Assembly (NCBI RefSeq): GCF_008830185.1
Contig: NZ_WAGX01000005.1
Coordinates: forward strand, 434,001 to 498,000
From: Candidatus Galacturonatibacter soehngenii
GTDB taxonomy: Bacteria; Bacillota; Clostridia; Lachnospirales; Lachnospiraceae
DNA: 64,000 bases
Reading direction: 5' to 3'
The notes under the pieces were generated by a model that was given only the letters and a program-made list of their open reading frames with translations, ran no database searches and was not told where the DNA came from. The number at the start of each line of letters is the position of its first letter. Position 1 is the stretch's first letter. This document shows positions 9,997-18,056 of the stretch, one piece after another. Position numbers and translations under genes: made by a program.

Positions 9997-10830
9997 CTAG
10001 TTAGTTTTTGCTTTCTTTCTCACTGGATAATAAACTTCTGTTATAAGTTCGCTTTCGCTTTCCACTTGGGATGGGTCGGTTATATAAACTTCGTAAAGGG
10101 CATTACTGCTTTCATACCCTTTTGTTTCTGCCCATTCTCGTTGTTTTGCATAGACAGAAGACAAGTTAGAATACGAGCCTTTTAGAACTGTTTTTAAGCA
10201 TAGTCCTGGCGTAAAATCCCTTGTTCCTTTTGCATATTCTACTATTGGAATTGCAAATTCCGTATCTAAACCTAGCGGACTAAATTCTGCACTATGAAAC
10301 AGAACCATTGGCGGTGCATACATTGTTAAATTTTTATTTTGAATTTTTTGAAACAGATTACAAAAGCTATTCTTGTATTCGTCAGCAAACTCATATTCGT
10401 GTACCATTTTACGAATCGACATAAGATACATTTTTGGCACTTCTACAAGCTGTACTTCTATCTCTTCTAGATATGACATAATCGATTTTCCTTGTTTTAA
10501 ATGAGCTAAATCATGGTCTAATTGTTGTAATGTTTTATCTAATTCTTTCGCTTTTTGCTCCATGTCTTTTTTCTTATGCGCAAGTGCCAAAAAAAGTTTT
10601 TCCTCAATTTGCTCTTCTGATTTTAGAATTTCTTTTATTTCCTCTAGAGAAAAATGATATGATTTTAGTCGATTGATAAATAGCATTTTTTCTAGTTGCT
10701 CAATGGAATAATATCGATATCCATTCTCTTCATTAATTGCATCAGGCAAAATCAACCCGATTTCCGCATAGTAGCGGAGTGTTTTCGTCGACACTTTACA
10801 AATATTTGAAAACTCTCCTATTGTTAGCAT
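9997..10830 (-). CDS. MerR-family regulator with GyrI-like ligand domain
   Basis: 277 residues. A MerR winged helix (LTIGEFSNICKVSTKTLRYYAEIGLILP) is followed by a coiled coil (residues ~75-115) and a C-terminal domain of about 150 residues resembling the GyrI-like drug-binding fold of BmrR. There are no metal-type cysteines, so an organic ligand is expected. An AAGGAGG site precedes the ATG. It is first in an operon with the serine hydrolase, and the promoter in front has the 19-bp spacer and dyad that MerR proteins act on, pointing to self-regulation. Confidence 0.9.
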   Translation of the reverse strand: MLTIGEFSNICKVSTKTLRYYAEIGLILPDAINEENGYRYYSIEQLEKMLFINRLKSYHFSLEEIKEILKSEEQIEEKLFLALAHKKKDMEQKAKELDKTLQQLDHDLAHLKQGKSIMSYLEEIEVQLVEVPKMYLMSIRKMVHEYEFADEYKNSFCNLFQKIQNKNLTMYAPPMVLFHSAEFSPLGLDTEFAIPIVEYAKGTRDFTPGLCLKTVLKGSYSNLSSVYAKQREWAETKGYESSNALYEVYITDPSQVESESELITEVYYPVRKKAKTN

Positions 10831-10863
10831 AAATTATCCTCCTTATGTTTCTTGTCTAGGTCT

Positions 10864-10894
10864 ATCTTACACCTTTCCCTTAGGGTAAAGTCAA
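10864..10894 (-). promoter_or_regulatory. MerR-type promoter with 19-bp spacer and dyad operator
   Basis: On the minus strand TTGACT (10889-10894) and TAAGAT (10864-10869) are separated by 19 bp, longer than the usual 17. The dyad ACCTTTCCC-TTA-GGGTAAAGT (10871-10891, 7 of 9 positions paired) fills the spacer. This is the classic arrangement that MerR proteins untwist to activate transcription. Confidence 0.8.
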
Positions 10895-10934
10895 TTGTCT
10901 ATCTTAGGAAGTTCATAAAACTTTCTTATAACAC

Positions 10935-10961
10935 AAAAAAGCACCCATCATAAATGAGTGC
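10935..10961 (-). terminator. Terminator after the DUF2325 gene
   Basis: An 8-bp stem GCACTCAT/ATGGGTGC (one G-U pair) with a 5-base loop, followed on the minus strand by six T residues, 36 bases beyond the DUF2325 stop. Confidence 0.85.
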
Positions 10962-10996
10962 GATTGACTTAAATAACTACGATTCTTTTCTACTTC

Positions 10997-11281
10997 TTAG
11001 GCTTTGCAAATATTTTCTAAAATATCATTTAAAGCATTTCCACTACTTGAATGGCAACGAACAACATCTGTGTTTCTTTTTTCAGCTTCTGCCAAAGCAG
11101 AGCGAACCATCTTATGGGAAACCGTATTCGTAAACAATATGATAACATCTGGGCTTCCAATCTGCTCACCAAATTTACCAGACATTTTAGTAAATATTTT
11201 TGCCTTGCATTTATATTCCTTGCAAATCTTCTTATATTGACATACCATACGGTCATGTCCACCAATGATTACAACGCTCAT
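10997..11281 (-). CDS. DUF2325 domain protein
   Basis: 94 residues, all one domain. MSVVIIGGHDRM at the start and the core VIILFTNTVSHKMVRSA are hallmarks of DUF2325, a small Rossmann-like family of unknown function. In Clostridia such proteins are often coded near iron genes. It is the last member of the DUF3793-flavodoxin-DUF2325 group, 72 bases after flavodoxin with a hairpin between. An AAAGGGG site precedes the ATG. Role unknown; location and the operator upstream suggest a response to metal limitation. Confidence 0.85.
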   Translation of the reverse strand: MSVVIIGGHDRMVCQYKKICKEYKCKAKIFTKMSGKFGEQIGSPDVIILFTNTVSHKMVRSALAEAEKRNTDVVRCHSSSGNALNDILENICKA

Positions 11282-11316
11282 AAAGACCCCTTTCGTATTT
11301 TCATCAAAGTAGCAAA

Positions 11317-11344
11317 CCGTTACTTGCTAGATTCTAAGTAACGG
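11317..11344. terminator. Hairpin between flavodoxin and DUF2325 genes
   Basis: CCGTTACTT/AAGTAACGG, a perfect 9-bp stem with a 10-base loop, 9 bases after the flavodoxin stop. The T-tract on the minus strand is interrupted, so it may be a partial terminator or an mRNA-stability element inside the operon. Confidence 0.55.
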
Positions 11345-11353
11345 CTTATCCGC

Positions 11354-11785
11354 TTATTTTGCCGCTATTTGTTTTCCTAGTTCAACACATTGTGCTAACA
11401 AAGCATCATCTGGTGCCTCGTTACAAATAAGGCCAGCTCCTCCAATTAAGTTAGCACCTGCTTCTTTCATTCTCGCTTCCCAGTCACGCATCCATTCGCC
11501 ATCGCCCCATCCATAAGAACCAAATAATGCAATATTCTTACCTGATGCAAATTTAGCAACTTCTTCTACAAAAGGCTCCATTTCGTTTTCTTCAAGTACT
11601 TCTGCTCCCATAGCAGGACATCCAAGTGCAAACACACTCGCCTCTTTTAGCACATCCAAAGATGCTTGTGAAACTTCTAATACTTCTGCTTCTTTTCCTG
11701 AAGCGGTAATTCCCTTTGCAATTGCTTGAGCCATTGCCTCTGTATTACCTGTTTGTGTCCAATAAATAACTTGAATTTTACTCAT
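11354..11785 (-). CDS. Flavodoxin
   Basis: 143 residues, a short-chain flavodoxin. The FMN phosphate loop TQTGNTE is near residue 10, with ALGCPAMGAEVLEE and FGSYGWGDGEWM forming the isoalloxazine loops. It carries electrons in place of ferredoxin when iron is scarce. It lies 12 bases after the DUF3793 gene behind a promoter with a GTTAG-N6-CTAAC palindrome, which fits iron-limited expression. AGGAGG lies upstream. Confidence 0.95.
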   Translation of the reverse strand: MSKIQVIYWTQTGNTEAMAQAIAKGITASGKEAEVLEVSQASLDVLKEASVFALGCPAMGAEVLEENEMEPFVEEVAKFASGKNIALFGSYGWGDGEWMRDWEARMKEAGANLIGGAGLICNEAPDDALLAQCVELGKQIAAK

Positions 11786-11797
11786 CCTTTTATCCTC

Positions 11798-12415
11798 CTA
11801 AAACGCTACTCTTTGTAACTTCTTTTTATGATACATTTCTATTATCTCTAGAATACTTACTCCATTTGAGATGAAACGAATCGTCATTTCTTTTGCCAAA
11901 TCATATTGGTCAAATAGCTTTTGTTTTTCTAATACATTTGCGTATACTTTCCAATAACCAATGCTTAAAAAATTCTGACCTTTATTCACAATAAAGCCAT
12001 ATACATCTTCAACTGGATAACCAAGCGCTAATCCCAGCTCATGAGGAAATGAAAGTCCCTCTTTCATATAACTTTCATACTTGTCTCTTAGTGAGTGAAG
12101 AAAATACTGCACGTCTTGGTTTTGATAACCCAATCGATACAATAATTCTTTTACATTTGGTTTCGCTAAATAACTGATTAACTCCGTTGAACGGTATATT
12201 AAAAACGTCGTTTTTTCTCTGGTAACACAAAGAATAAAAAATGAGATCTCAGTATCTTGAAATAATTCCATAACATATTTGCTATTTTCATTATGAACAA
12301 TAAGTAGATTAGATATTTTTATTCCAGTAAGAACGGGGGCACATTGAATTGCTAACTGGATTTCTAATTTTTTAAGGTTCATACTTTTCATTAGTTGAAA
12401 TACTTCGTGGCTCAT
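11798..12415 (-). CDS. DUF3793 family protein
   Basis: 205 residues, soluble. The N-terminal stretch with CAPVLTGIKISNLL and the FPHELGLALGYPVEDVYGFI core are recognisable DUF3793 features. No function is established for this family of anaerobic Firmicutes; it is repeatedly found with flavodoxin. It heads this three-gene operon. The centre of the operator palindrome lies only about 20 bases upstream of the start, so a bound repressor would sit at the transcription start. Confidence 0.82.
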   Translation of the reverse strand: MSHEVFQLMKSMNLKKLEIQLAIQCAPVLTGIKISNLLIVHNENSKYVMELFQDTEISFFILCVTREKTTFLIYRSTELISYLAKPNVKELLYRLGYQNQDVQYFLHSLRDKYESYMKEGLSFPHELGLALGYPVEDVYGFIVNKGQNFLSIGYWKVYANVLEKQKLFDQYDLAKEMTIRFISNGVSILEIIEMYHKKKLQRVAF

Positions 12416-12427
12416 TTTTTCTCCTTC

Positions 12428-12482
12428 TAGTTAGTTATTGCTAACTTACGTTTATATTATCTAATTTATTTGTTTTTGTCAA
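12428..12482 (-). promoter_or_regulatory. Promoter with GTTAG-N6-CTAAC operator (DUF3793-flavodoxin operon)
   Basis: On the minus strand TTGACA (12477-12482), a 17-bp spacer, then TAATAT (12454-12459). The palindrome GTTAGTTATTGCTAAC (12430-12445) lies directly downstream at the expected start of transcription. Confidence 0.8.
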
Positions 12483-12607
12483 CGCTTCTATTGGTTACAT
12501 TTTATCAATAAGATGTTCTTTCTTTTTCTTAGTTTGTGTCCAATTCTTTCAAATATCCTTCCTTTATTAAAATTTAGGAATCAATCATGTAAAAAAATAT
12601 TATGGTC

Positions 12608-12658
12608 TTGACAAGAATAAAAGACAGTTGTAGAATTTAATAAAGACAATTGTAGAAT
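12608..12658 (+). promoter_or_regulatory. blaI promoter with two operator repeats
   Basis: TTGACA (12608-12613), 17-bp spacer, TAGAAT (12631-12636). Two near-identical 16-base repeats, AAGACAGTTGTAGAAT (12621-12636) and AAGACAATTGTAGAAT (12643-12658), start 22 bp apart and cover the -10 and start region. Each holds an ACAnTTGT core like the TACAnnTGTA half-dyads bound by BlaI/MecI dimers. Confidence 0.78.
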
Positions 12659-12671
12659 ATGGAGGTTATTT

Positions 12672-13055
12672 ATGAATACATTAAAAAAATTACCAGATGC
12701 GGAATTCGAAATTATGAAGGTTGTATGGGCGAATGAACCTCCCATTACAACAAGTATGATTATGGAAGCACTTGGTAAAGAAAAAGAGTGGAAACCGCAA
12801 ACCATTCTTACGCTTATGGTTCGCTTAGTTGAAAGAGGATTTTTGCGAACAGAAAAAAAAGGAAAAGAGCGGATTTATTTCCCTATTGTTAACCAAGAAG
12901 AGTATCTAAAATTTGAAACAGTAGATTTCATCGACCGCTTTCATGGTAATTCATTTACCAGCTTGATTACAACTTTATTTGATGGAAAGAAAATGAAGGA
13001 TAGTGATCTTGATGAACTAAAAAAATGGTTAGACGAACGGAGGGATTCCTATTAA
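12672..13055 (+). CDS. blaI: BlaI/MecI-type transcriptional repressor
   Basis: 127 residues, the family length. The winged helix LPDAEFEIMKVVWANEPPIT and QTILTLMVRLVERGFL match BlaI/MecI, and the C-terminal ~45 residues form the dimerisation tail that the partner protease inactivates. GGAGG lies 7 bases upstream of the ATG. It is followed by and coupled to a BlaR1-like sensor protease. Two repeats over its promoter suggest repression of its own operon. No beta-lactamase gene is adjacent, so the regulated targets may be elsewhere. Confidence 0.92.
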   Translation: MNTLKKLPDAEFEIMKVVWANEPPITTSMIMEALGKEKEWKPQTILTLMVRLVERGFLRTEKKGKERIYFPIVNQEEYLKFETVDFIDRFHGNSFTSLITTLFDGKKMKDSDLDELKKWLDERRDSY

Positions 13056-14637
13056 AACACTTATTATTACATTGATACAATGTTCAATTTCTATGTCATT
13101 TATTACACTTATGTATATGATAGCTTTGCCAGTTCTTTCAAAGCGATATTCTCCAAAGTGGCGCTATCGAATTTGTCTTGCGATAGGCATTGGTTGGCTG
13201 ATTCCATTTCGACCTTTCATTGAACTCCCCATTTTACCTTTAAAACGTAGTCAGAGCCAATTGATACTAACGCAATCTCCTTTGTCCTATCCATTGACTG
13301 ATTCTCCTCTTCCAGTTATTTCATCAGGTAATAGGGAGTTATTAAACAATGCATCATCTTTTTCGATTTGGAAACTCGTTTTTCTTATCTGGATAATAGG
13401 CATTTTTACCATGCTTACCTATCACCTATTAAGACATAGACATTTTTTGAAAATGGTAACTCGTTGGAGTGAAACAGTTGATTCACCAGAAATCATCACA
13501 CTTTTAAATTCCTTAAAAAAAGAGCAGCAAATTGATAAAAATATCTCTTATAAGATTTGCTCTGTCATTGCAAGCCCGATGATGATTGGTTACTTTCATC
13601 CTGTTATTCTTATGCCTCCACTCAAACTTTCTGATAAAGAATTAACCCTAATTCTTAGACATGAGCTAATCCATTATAAACGAAAGGATATCTGGTCCAA
13701 AACAATGCTTCTTGCTGCAACAATTCTGCATTGGTATAATCCCGTTGTTTATCTCATGGCAAAAGCAGCTTCACTTCAATGTGAAATATCTTGTGATGCT
13801 CTTGTATTACAACAGGAAAACAAACATACACGCATACAATACGGAGAAACAATCCTTTCTGTCATACCTTGTGTAAATTCACAACAAACTATTTTATCTA
13901 CTAATTTTTATGGAGGAAAAAAAGAAATGAAACAACGCATCCTATCCATGCTAGACGATACCAAGAAAAGGAGCGGTATTTTTTTATTTATACTTGCAGC
14001 GCTTAGTATTATGCTTACGAGTACTACCCTTATATCGAGTGCAGAACAATTGACTTATATCGAGAATACTGCATTTACAAAAGAGGAATATGATAAACTT
14101 CTTGCTCTACGCTTTGACGGTTATCAAGATATGAGTATTGCAGATTTTAAGCAAGCTGTAAGCTCAACCGTTGATACACCTGAATATATGGAGCTACTAG
14201 AACGATTTTATAATGATGAGCAGTTAAATGGAATGAAAGACACCAACGAAATTGCTGCTTTTTTATTCTATGAATTATTGCCTTTGACTACCGAAAAATG
14301 GGATACAAGATATTATTTTTTCAACAGTTTTACTATCCGTGTAGAAAATGCTGATCCAGCTTATTTTGAATATACCTTGTCACTTTCAATCAAGAATGAT
14401 CAGCAAAGTGTTAAGACTTATAGTAATACGCGTAAAGCAATCATGGAGGAAATGAATGCTTTTATAGAAAATCAACCCGAATCAAATTTACATGATAGAT
14501 GGTCTGTAAGTAATGCACTTCAACCTATTATATCAGACTTGTTTGATCGATTTCAGAATAATGACTTAGAAATTCAATTAGGTTATTGTTTTGTACCAAG
14601 AGGAGAATATGACGACAATAAACTAACGTACCAATGA
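13051..14637 (+). CDS. BlaR1/MecR1-like M56 membrane metalloprotease sensor
   Basis: 528 residues from an ATT start at 13051. Membrane helices occupy the N-terminus and residues ~105-125. The zinc protease motif HELIH is at about 204-208. A last helix at ~305-325 is followed by a ~200-residue outside domain that lacks the class D penicillin-binding SxxK pattern of true BlaR1. Start choice: GGAGGG at 13040-13044 sits a normal distance before ATT, which overlaps the blaI stop (ATTAA), and the first residues then read (M)KTLIITLIQ as expected. The next start codon is a TTG at 13072 with no ribosome binding site. It probably senses a cell-wall signal and triggers cleavage of the repressor. Confidence 0.82.
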   Translation: MKTLIITLIQCSISMSFITLMYMIALPVLSKRYSPKWRYRICLAIGIGWLIPFRPFIELPILPLKRSQSQLILTQSPLSYPLTDSPLPVISSGNRELLNNASSFSIWKLVFLIWIIGIFTMLTYHLLRHRHFLKMVTRWSETVDSPEIITLLNSLKKEQQIDKNISYKICSVIASPMMIGYFHPVILMPPLKLSDKELTLILRHELIHYKRKDIWSKTMLLAATILHWYNPVVYLMAKAASLQCEISCDALVLQQENKHTRIQYGETILSVIPCVNSQQTILSTNFYGGKKEMKQRILSMLDDTKKRSGIFLFILAALSIMLTSTTLISSAEQLTYIENTAFTKEEYDKLLALRFDGYQDMSIADFKQAVSSTVDTPEYMELLERFYNDEQLNGMKDTNEIAAFLFYELLPLTTEKWDTRYYFFNSFTIRVENADPAYFEYTLSLSIKNDQQSVKTYSNTRKAIMEEMNAFIENQPESNLHDRWSVSNALQPIISDLFDRFQNNDLEIQLGYCFVPRGEYDDNKLTYQ

Positions 14638-14643
14638 AAGAAG

Positions 14644-14695
14644 AATAAATAATAAAGGCAAACTGCATTGCAACAGTTTGCCTTTATTATTTATT
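14644..14695. terminator. Bidirectional terminator between blaR1-like and fur-like genes
   Basis: A perfect 22-bp inverted repeat (14644-14665 with 14674-14695), 8-base loop, AT-rich outer stem giving T-rich tails on both strands. It lies 6 bases after one stop codon and 9 bases before the convergent one. Confidence 0.9.
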
Positions 14696-14704
14696 TTATT
14701 TTCT

Positions 14705-15196
14705 TTATCTGCAATTTTCTCCATTGCATTCGCATTGCTGTACAGTGACATTTTGAATATTTTGCGTATTCAAATAACCGCATGCCTTTAGACCTTCTTT
14801 TACAACGTTATACCAATTTTTCGCAGAAAAGTGATAGACTGTATTATCGTCTAATTCAATGGTACATGCATTTTCCATTTCGCATTTATCAGAACATGCC
14901 AACTTATACATATTCTTACGATTAATTGCACCAATTTCCTCTAGTTTATTAATCATACGGTATACGGTTGCAGTTCCAATACTTCGATCTATGCTTGATG
15001 CCTTGTAATATATTTCTTTGGAGGACGAACACTCATTTTCTAAAATAACATCTAGCAACAACAGCCTTTGTTTCGTAATTCTACAGCCGTTTTCCTTTAA
15101 TCGTTCAATGATCATATCTTTTTGCATCTGTGATTGTAGATAACGATTTGTATTTTGATTAGCCTTTTTTACTGTACTGTTTTTAATTTGGGTCAT
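14705..15196 (-). CDS. Fur-family-like regulator with atypical cysteine-rich C-terminus
   Basis: 163 residues. Residues 28-98 form the Fur winged helix (RITKQRLLLLDVILE, RSIGTATVYRMINKLEEIGAI). The usual dimerisation domain with its His-rich metal site (HHxHxxC) is absent. Instead there are Cys101, 105, 111, 139, 155, 157 and 162 and only one His, at 122. GGGAGG precedes the ATG. It is the last gene of feoA-feoA-feoB-fur, 50 bases after feoB. It probably tunes iron uptake, but its metal chemistry should differ from canonical Fur. Confidence 0.8.
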   Translation of the reverse strand: MTQIKNSTVKKANQNTNRYLQSQMQKDMIIERLKENGCRITKQRLLLLDVILENECSSSKEIYYKASSIDRSIGTATVYRMINKLEEIGAINRKNMYKLACSDKCEMENACTIELDDNTVYHFSAKNWYNVVKEGLKACGYLNTQNIQNVTVQQCECNGENCR

Positions 15197-15246
15197 TCAA
15201 ATTCCTCCCAATATCGCCTTAGCAAACTACCGCCAAGTCTCTTAAG

Positions 15247-17439
15247 TTATTTCGCATTTGCTACCTTTTTTATCTCAACATTTTGAGCTTTGATTTGTTT
15301 ATCTGGCTTCAATAATAGATAAACAAAACCAATTATGATCAAAAATGCTACTACTGTTCCTATTCCAAACGCTCCTGTAGATATAAGACTTCCAATCTGG
15401 AATACACATAATGATACAATGTAAGCCAATAGTGTTTGATATCCAACAGCGAACCAGAACCATTTTACATTGTTCATTTCTCTTTTAATTGCTCCCATAG
15501 CCGCAAAACATGGTGCGCAAAGAAGATTAAAAATCAAAAATGAATATGCTGCAATCGGAGTCAAGCTTTGTGCAAGTGTTCCCCAGATTTCAACTCCATC
15601 TTCTGCAACTTCTGCAAATCCGAATAATACACCAAATGTACCTACTACATTTTCTTTTGCAACAAGTCCAGTCACTGCTGCCACAGAGAACTTCCAATCT
15701 CCCCAGCCTAGTGGTGTGAAAATCCATGCAATAGCGCCTCCTACGGCTGCTAAGATACTATGGTCTAGTTCTAATGTATCTAACATTCTAAATTGACCAT
15801 CTACAAAACCAAAACTCATGCTAAACCAAACTACGATTGTGGAAAGAAGAATGATAGTACCTGCTTTTTTTATAAAAGAGGAACCTCTCTCCCACATACT
15901 TCTTAGAATATTTCCAACCGTTGGCATATGGTAAGCTGGTAATTCCATAACAAATGGTGCCGGATCACCTGCAAACATCTTTGTTTTCTTTAATATAATA
16001 CCAGAGCAAATAATAGCTGCAATACCAACAAAATAAGCACTTGGAGCAACCCACCATGCGCCACCAAACAATGCACCTGCAATCAACGCAATGATTGGCA
16101 ATTTCGCACCACATGGAATGAAGGTTGTTGTCATAATGGTCATTTTACGGTCACGATCATTTTCAATAGTTCTTGATGCCATAATTCCAGGAACACCACA
16201 TCCACTTCCAATTAACATTGGAATAAAAGATTTTCCTGATAAACCAAACTTGCGGAAAATTCGATCCATGATAAAAGCAACTCTCGCCATATATCCACAT
16301 GCCTCTAAAAATGCGAGGAAGATGAACAATACAAGCATCTGAGGTACAAACCCAAGTACGGCTCCTACACCAGCAACAATACCGTCAAGGATTAGACTGT
16401 TTAGCCAGTCAGCCGTTCCAATCGCTGTCAAAAATCCTTCTATGATAGCAGGAACACCTGGAACAAAAATTGATTCTATCCCAAATAGATTCCATCCATC
16501 CCCAAACAAGCCTTCATTTGCCCAATCGGTTGCCCATGTACCAACTGTCGAAACGGATACGTAATAAACAATAAACATTACTGCTGCAAAAATAGGAAGT
16601 GCAAGCCATCTGTTTGTAACAATCTGGTCAATCTTATCAGACGTTGTTAATTTTTTTGATTTATTCTTTGTCACACACTGGTCAATAATAGAGGAGATAT
16701 AAACATATCTTTCATTTGTGATAATACTTTCTGTATCATCATCAAACTCATTTTCTAATCTATTGATTTCTTCTTCTACATTAGGCACTAGAGTCAAAAG
16801 ACTTTCAATCTTTTCATCCTTTTCAAGTAACTTAATTGCAAAGAATCTCTTCGTTTCTTCCAATACGTCAGAGCCAAGCTTGCTTTCTACCTGTGCAATA
16901 ACTTCTTCTACTCCTTGTGCAAACTCATGAACTGGTACTGCCAAATTCTTTCTTTTTGCTATATCTACTACCTTATTTGCTGCCTCTTTAATGCCTGTAC
17001 CTTTTAAAGCAGATATTTCAACTACTTCACAACCTAATTTTTTACTTAACTTATCAATATGTATCTTCTCTCCTGTTTTCTCCAGTACATCAATCATGTT
17101 TACTGCCATGATAACTGGAATACCAAGCTCCATAAGCTGGGTGGAAAGGTATAGGTTTCTTTCAATGTTTGTACCATCTACAATATTAAGAATTGCATCT
17201 GGTCTTTCATTAATGAGATAATTTCTGGCTACGACCTCTTCTAACGTATATGGGGATAAGGAATAAATCCCTGGTAAGTCCATGATAATAACGTCCTTAT
17301 TTCCTTTTAACTTACCTTCTTTTTTCTCAACTGTAACACCTGGCCAGTTTCCTACAAATTGATTCGAACCTGTTAGTGCATTAAATAATGTTGTTTTTCC
17401 ACAGTTTGGATTACCTGCGAGTGCAATTTTTATTGACAT
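15247..17439 (-). CDS. feoB: Ferrous iron transporter FeoB
   Basis: 730 residues. The N-terminal G domain has GNPNCGKTT (P-loop), DLPGIYS and NMID, followed by a helical guanine-nucleotide dissociation region to ~275. The membrane region carries two Gate motifs, including GSGCGVPGIMASRT and CAPCFAAMGA. It imports Fe(II) across the cytoplasmic membrane. AAGGAG precedes the ATG. It follows two feoA genes and precedes the fur-like gene, and a GTTAG-N6-CTAAC palindrome lies about 70 bases upstream of its start. Confidence 0.97.
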   Translation of the reverse strand: MSIKIALAGNPNCGKTTLFNALTGSNQFVGNWPGVTVEKKEGKLKGNKDVIIMDLPGIYSLSPYTLEEVVARNYLINERPDAILNIVDGTNIERNLYLSTQLMELGIPVIMAVNMIDVLEKTGEKIHIDKLSKKLGCEVVEISALKGTGIKEAANKVVDIAKRKNLAVPVHEFAQGVEEVIAQVESKLGSDVLEETKRFFAIKLLEKDEKIESLLTLVPNVEEEINRLENEFDDDTESIITNERYVYISSIIDQCVTKNKSKKLTTSDKIDQIVTNRWLALPIFAAVMFIVYYVSVSTVGTWATDWANEGLFGDGWNLFGIESIFVPGVPAIIEGFLTAIGTADWLNSLILDGIVAGVGAVLGFVPQMLVLFIFLAFLEACGYMARVAFIMDRIFRKFGLSGKSFIPMLIGSGCGVPGIMASRTIENDRDRKMTIMTTTFIPCGAKLPIIALIAGALFGGAWWVAPSAYFVGIAAIICSGIILKKTKMFAGDPAPFVMELPAYHMPTVGNILRSMWERGSSFIKKAGTIILLSTIVVWFSMSFGFVDGQFRMLDTLELDHSILAAVGGAIAWIFTPLGWGDWKFSVAAVTGLVAKENVVGTFGVLFGFAEVAEDGVEIWGTLAQSLTPIAAYSFLIFNLLCAPCFAAMGAIKREMNNVKWFWFAVGYQTLLAYIVSLCVFQIGSLISTGAFGIGTVVAFLIIIGFVYLLLKPDKQIKAQNVEIKKVANAK

Positions 17440-17507
17440 TTCAAAACTCCTTCTGCCCTATGGCTATATTTGTTATCCCTATCACATGTTTGTCTTTACT
17501 TTATTAG

Positions 17508-17523
17508 GTTAGTTTAGGCTAAC
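17508..17523 (-). promoter_or_regulatory. GTTAG-N6-CTAAC palindrome upstream of feoB
   Basis: GTTAGTTTAGGCTAAC sits in the 97-base gap between feoA and feoB. It has the same arm sequence and spacing as five other sites in this window. No strong -35/-10 pair is seen here, so it may act on an internal promoter or as a secondary site. Confidence 0.65.
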
Positions 17524-17536
17524 TATATAACAAAAA

Positions 17537-17758
17537 TTATTCCACTTCAATCATCTCAGCATCTGCTTTTCTAAGAGATAATTCATATCCTCTTACTGTC
17601 ACTTCAACCGGATCGCCAAGTGGGGCTACTTTTCTCACATATACTTCTACACCTTTTGTGATTCCCATATCCATAATTCGTCTTTTTACAGGTCCTTCAC
17701 CTGTTAACTTTTTAACCCTTACAGTCTGCCCGCAAGATATCTCTTTTAATGTCTTCAT
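17537..17758 (-). CDS. feoA: FeoA-domain protein
   Basis: 73 residues, a single SH3-like FeoA domain (LKEISCGQTVRVKKLTGEGPVKRRIMDMGITKGVEVYVRK). It is a cytosolic partner needed for FeoB activity. AAGGAG precedes the ATG. It is second of two tandem feoA genes, 97 bases before feoB. Confidence 0.93.
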   Translation of the reverse strand: MKTLKEISCGQTVRVKKLTGEGPVKRRIMDMGITKGVEVYVRKVAPLGDPVEVTVRGYELSLRKADAEMIEVE

Positions 17759-17804
17759 GAAAGGCTCCTTCTTTCTCCATTATATTGATAATTTCATTAT
17801 TACC

Positions 17805-18014
17805 TTAAACAATTATTTTATTGGCCATGTCTTTTCCAATTGCAACTCTGGAATCCTTTACGTTTACAATCATATTTCCACCAATTTCAGAAATAACTGT
17901 AACAATTCCACCTGTTACAAATCCAAGATTCTCTAAAAATCGTTTCGTCTCTTCTTTTCCGCCTACTTTTTTGATTACATTAGGTTCTCCTGCTTTTACC
18001 ATTGTTAAAGGCAT
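17805..18014 (-). CDS. feoA: FeoA-domain protein (first of two)
   Basis: 69 residues from the ATG at 18014 (MPLTMVKAGE). An in-frame ATG at 18035 lies upstream, but AGAGGA is 9 bases before the inner ATG, and the inner start matches the family N-terminus. GGKEETKRFLENLGFVTGG and a C-terminal GKDMANKIIV are typical of clostridial FeoA. It heads the feo operon and lies behind a perfect Fur box. Confidence 0.9.
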   Translation of the reverse strand: MPLTMVKAGEPNVIKKVGGKEETKRFLENLGFVTGGIVTVISEIGGNMIVNVKDSRVAIGKDMANKIIV

Positions 18015-18041
18015 AGTTCTCATCCTCTTTCTCATTTAAGT

Positions 18042-18056
18042 TGATAATGATTATCA
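18042..18056. promoter_or_regulatory. Fur box (7-1-7) upstream of feoA
   Basis: TGATAATGATTATCA matches the Fur 7-1-7 consensus TGATAATnATTATCA at every position. It lies 28 bases upstream of the preferred feoA start. The wider 19-base form matches the classical Fur box at 17 of 19 positions. Confidence 0.85.
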
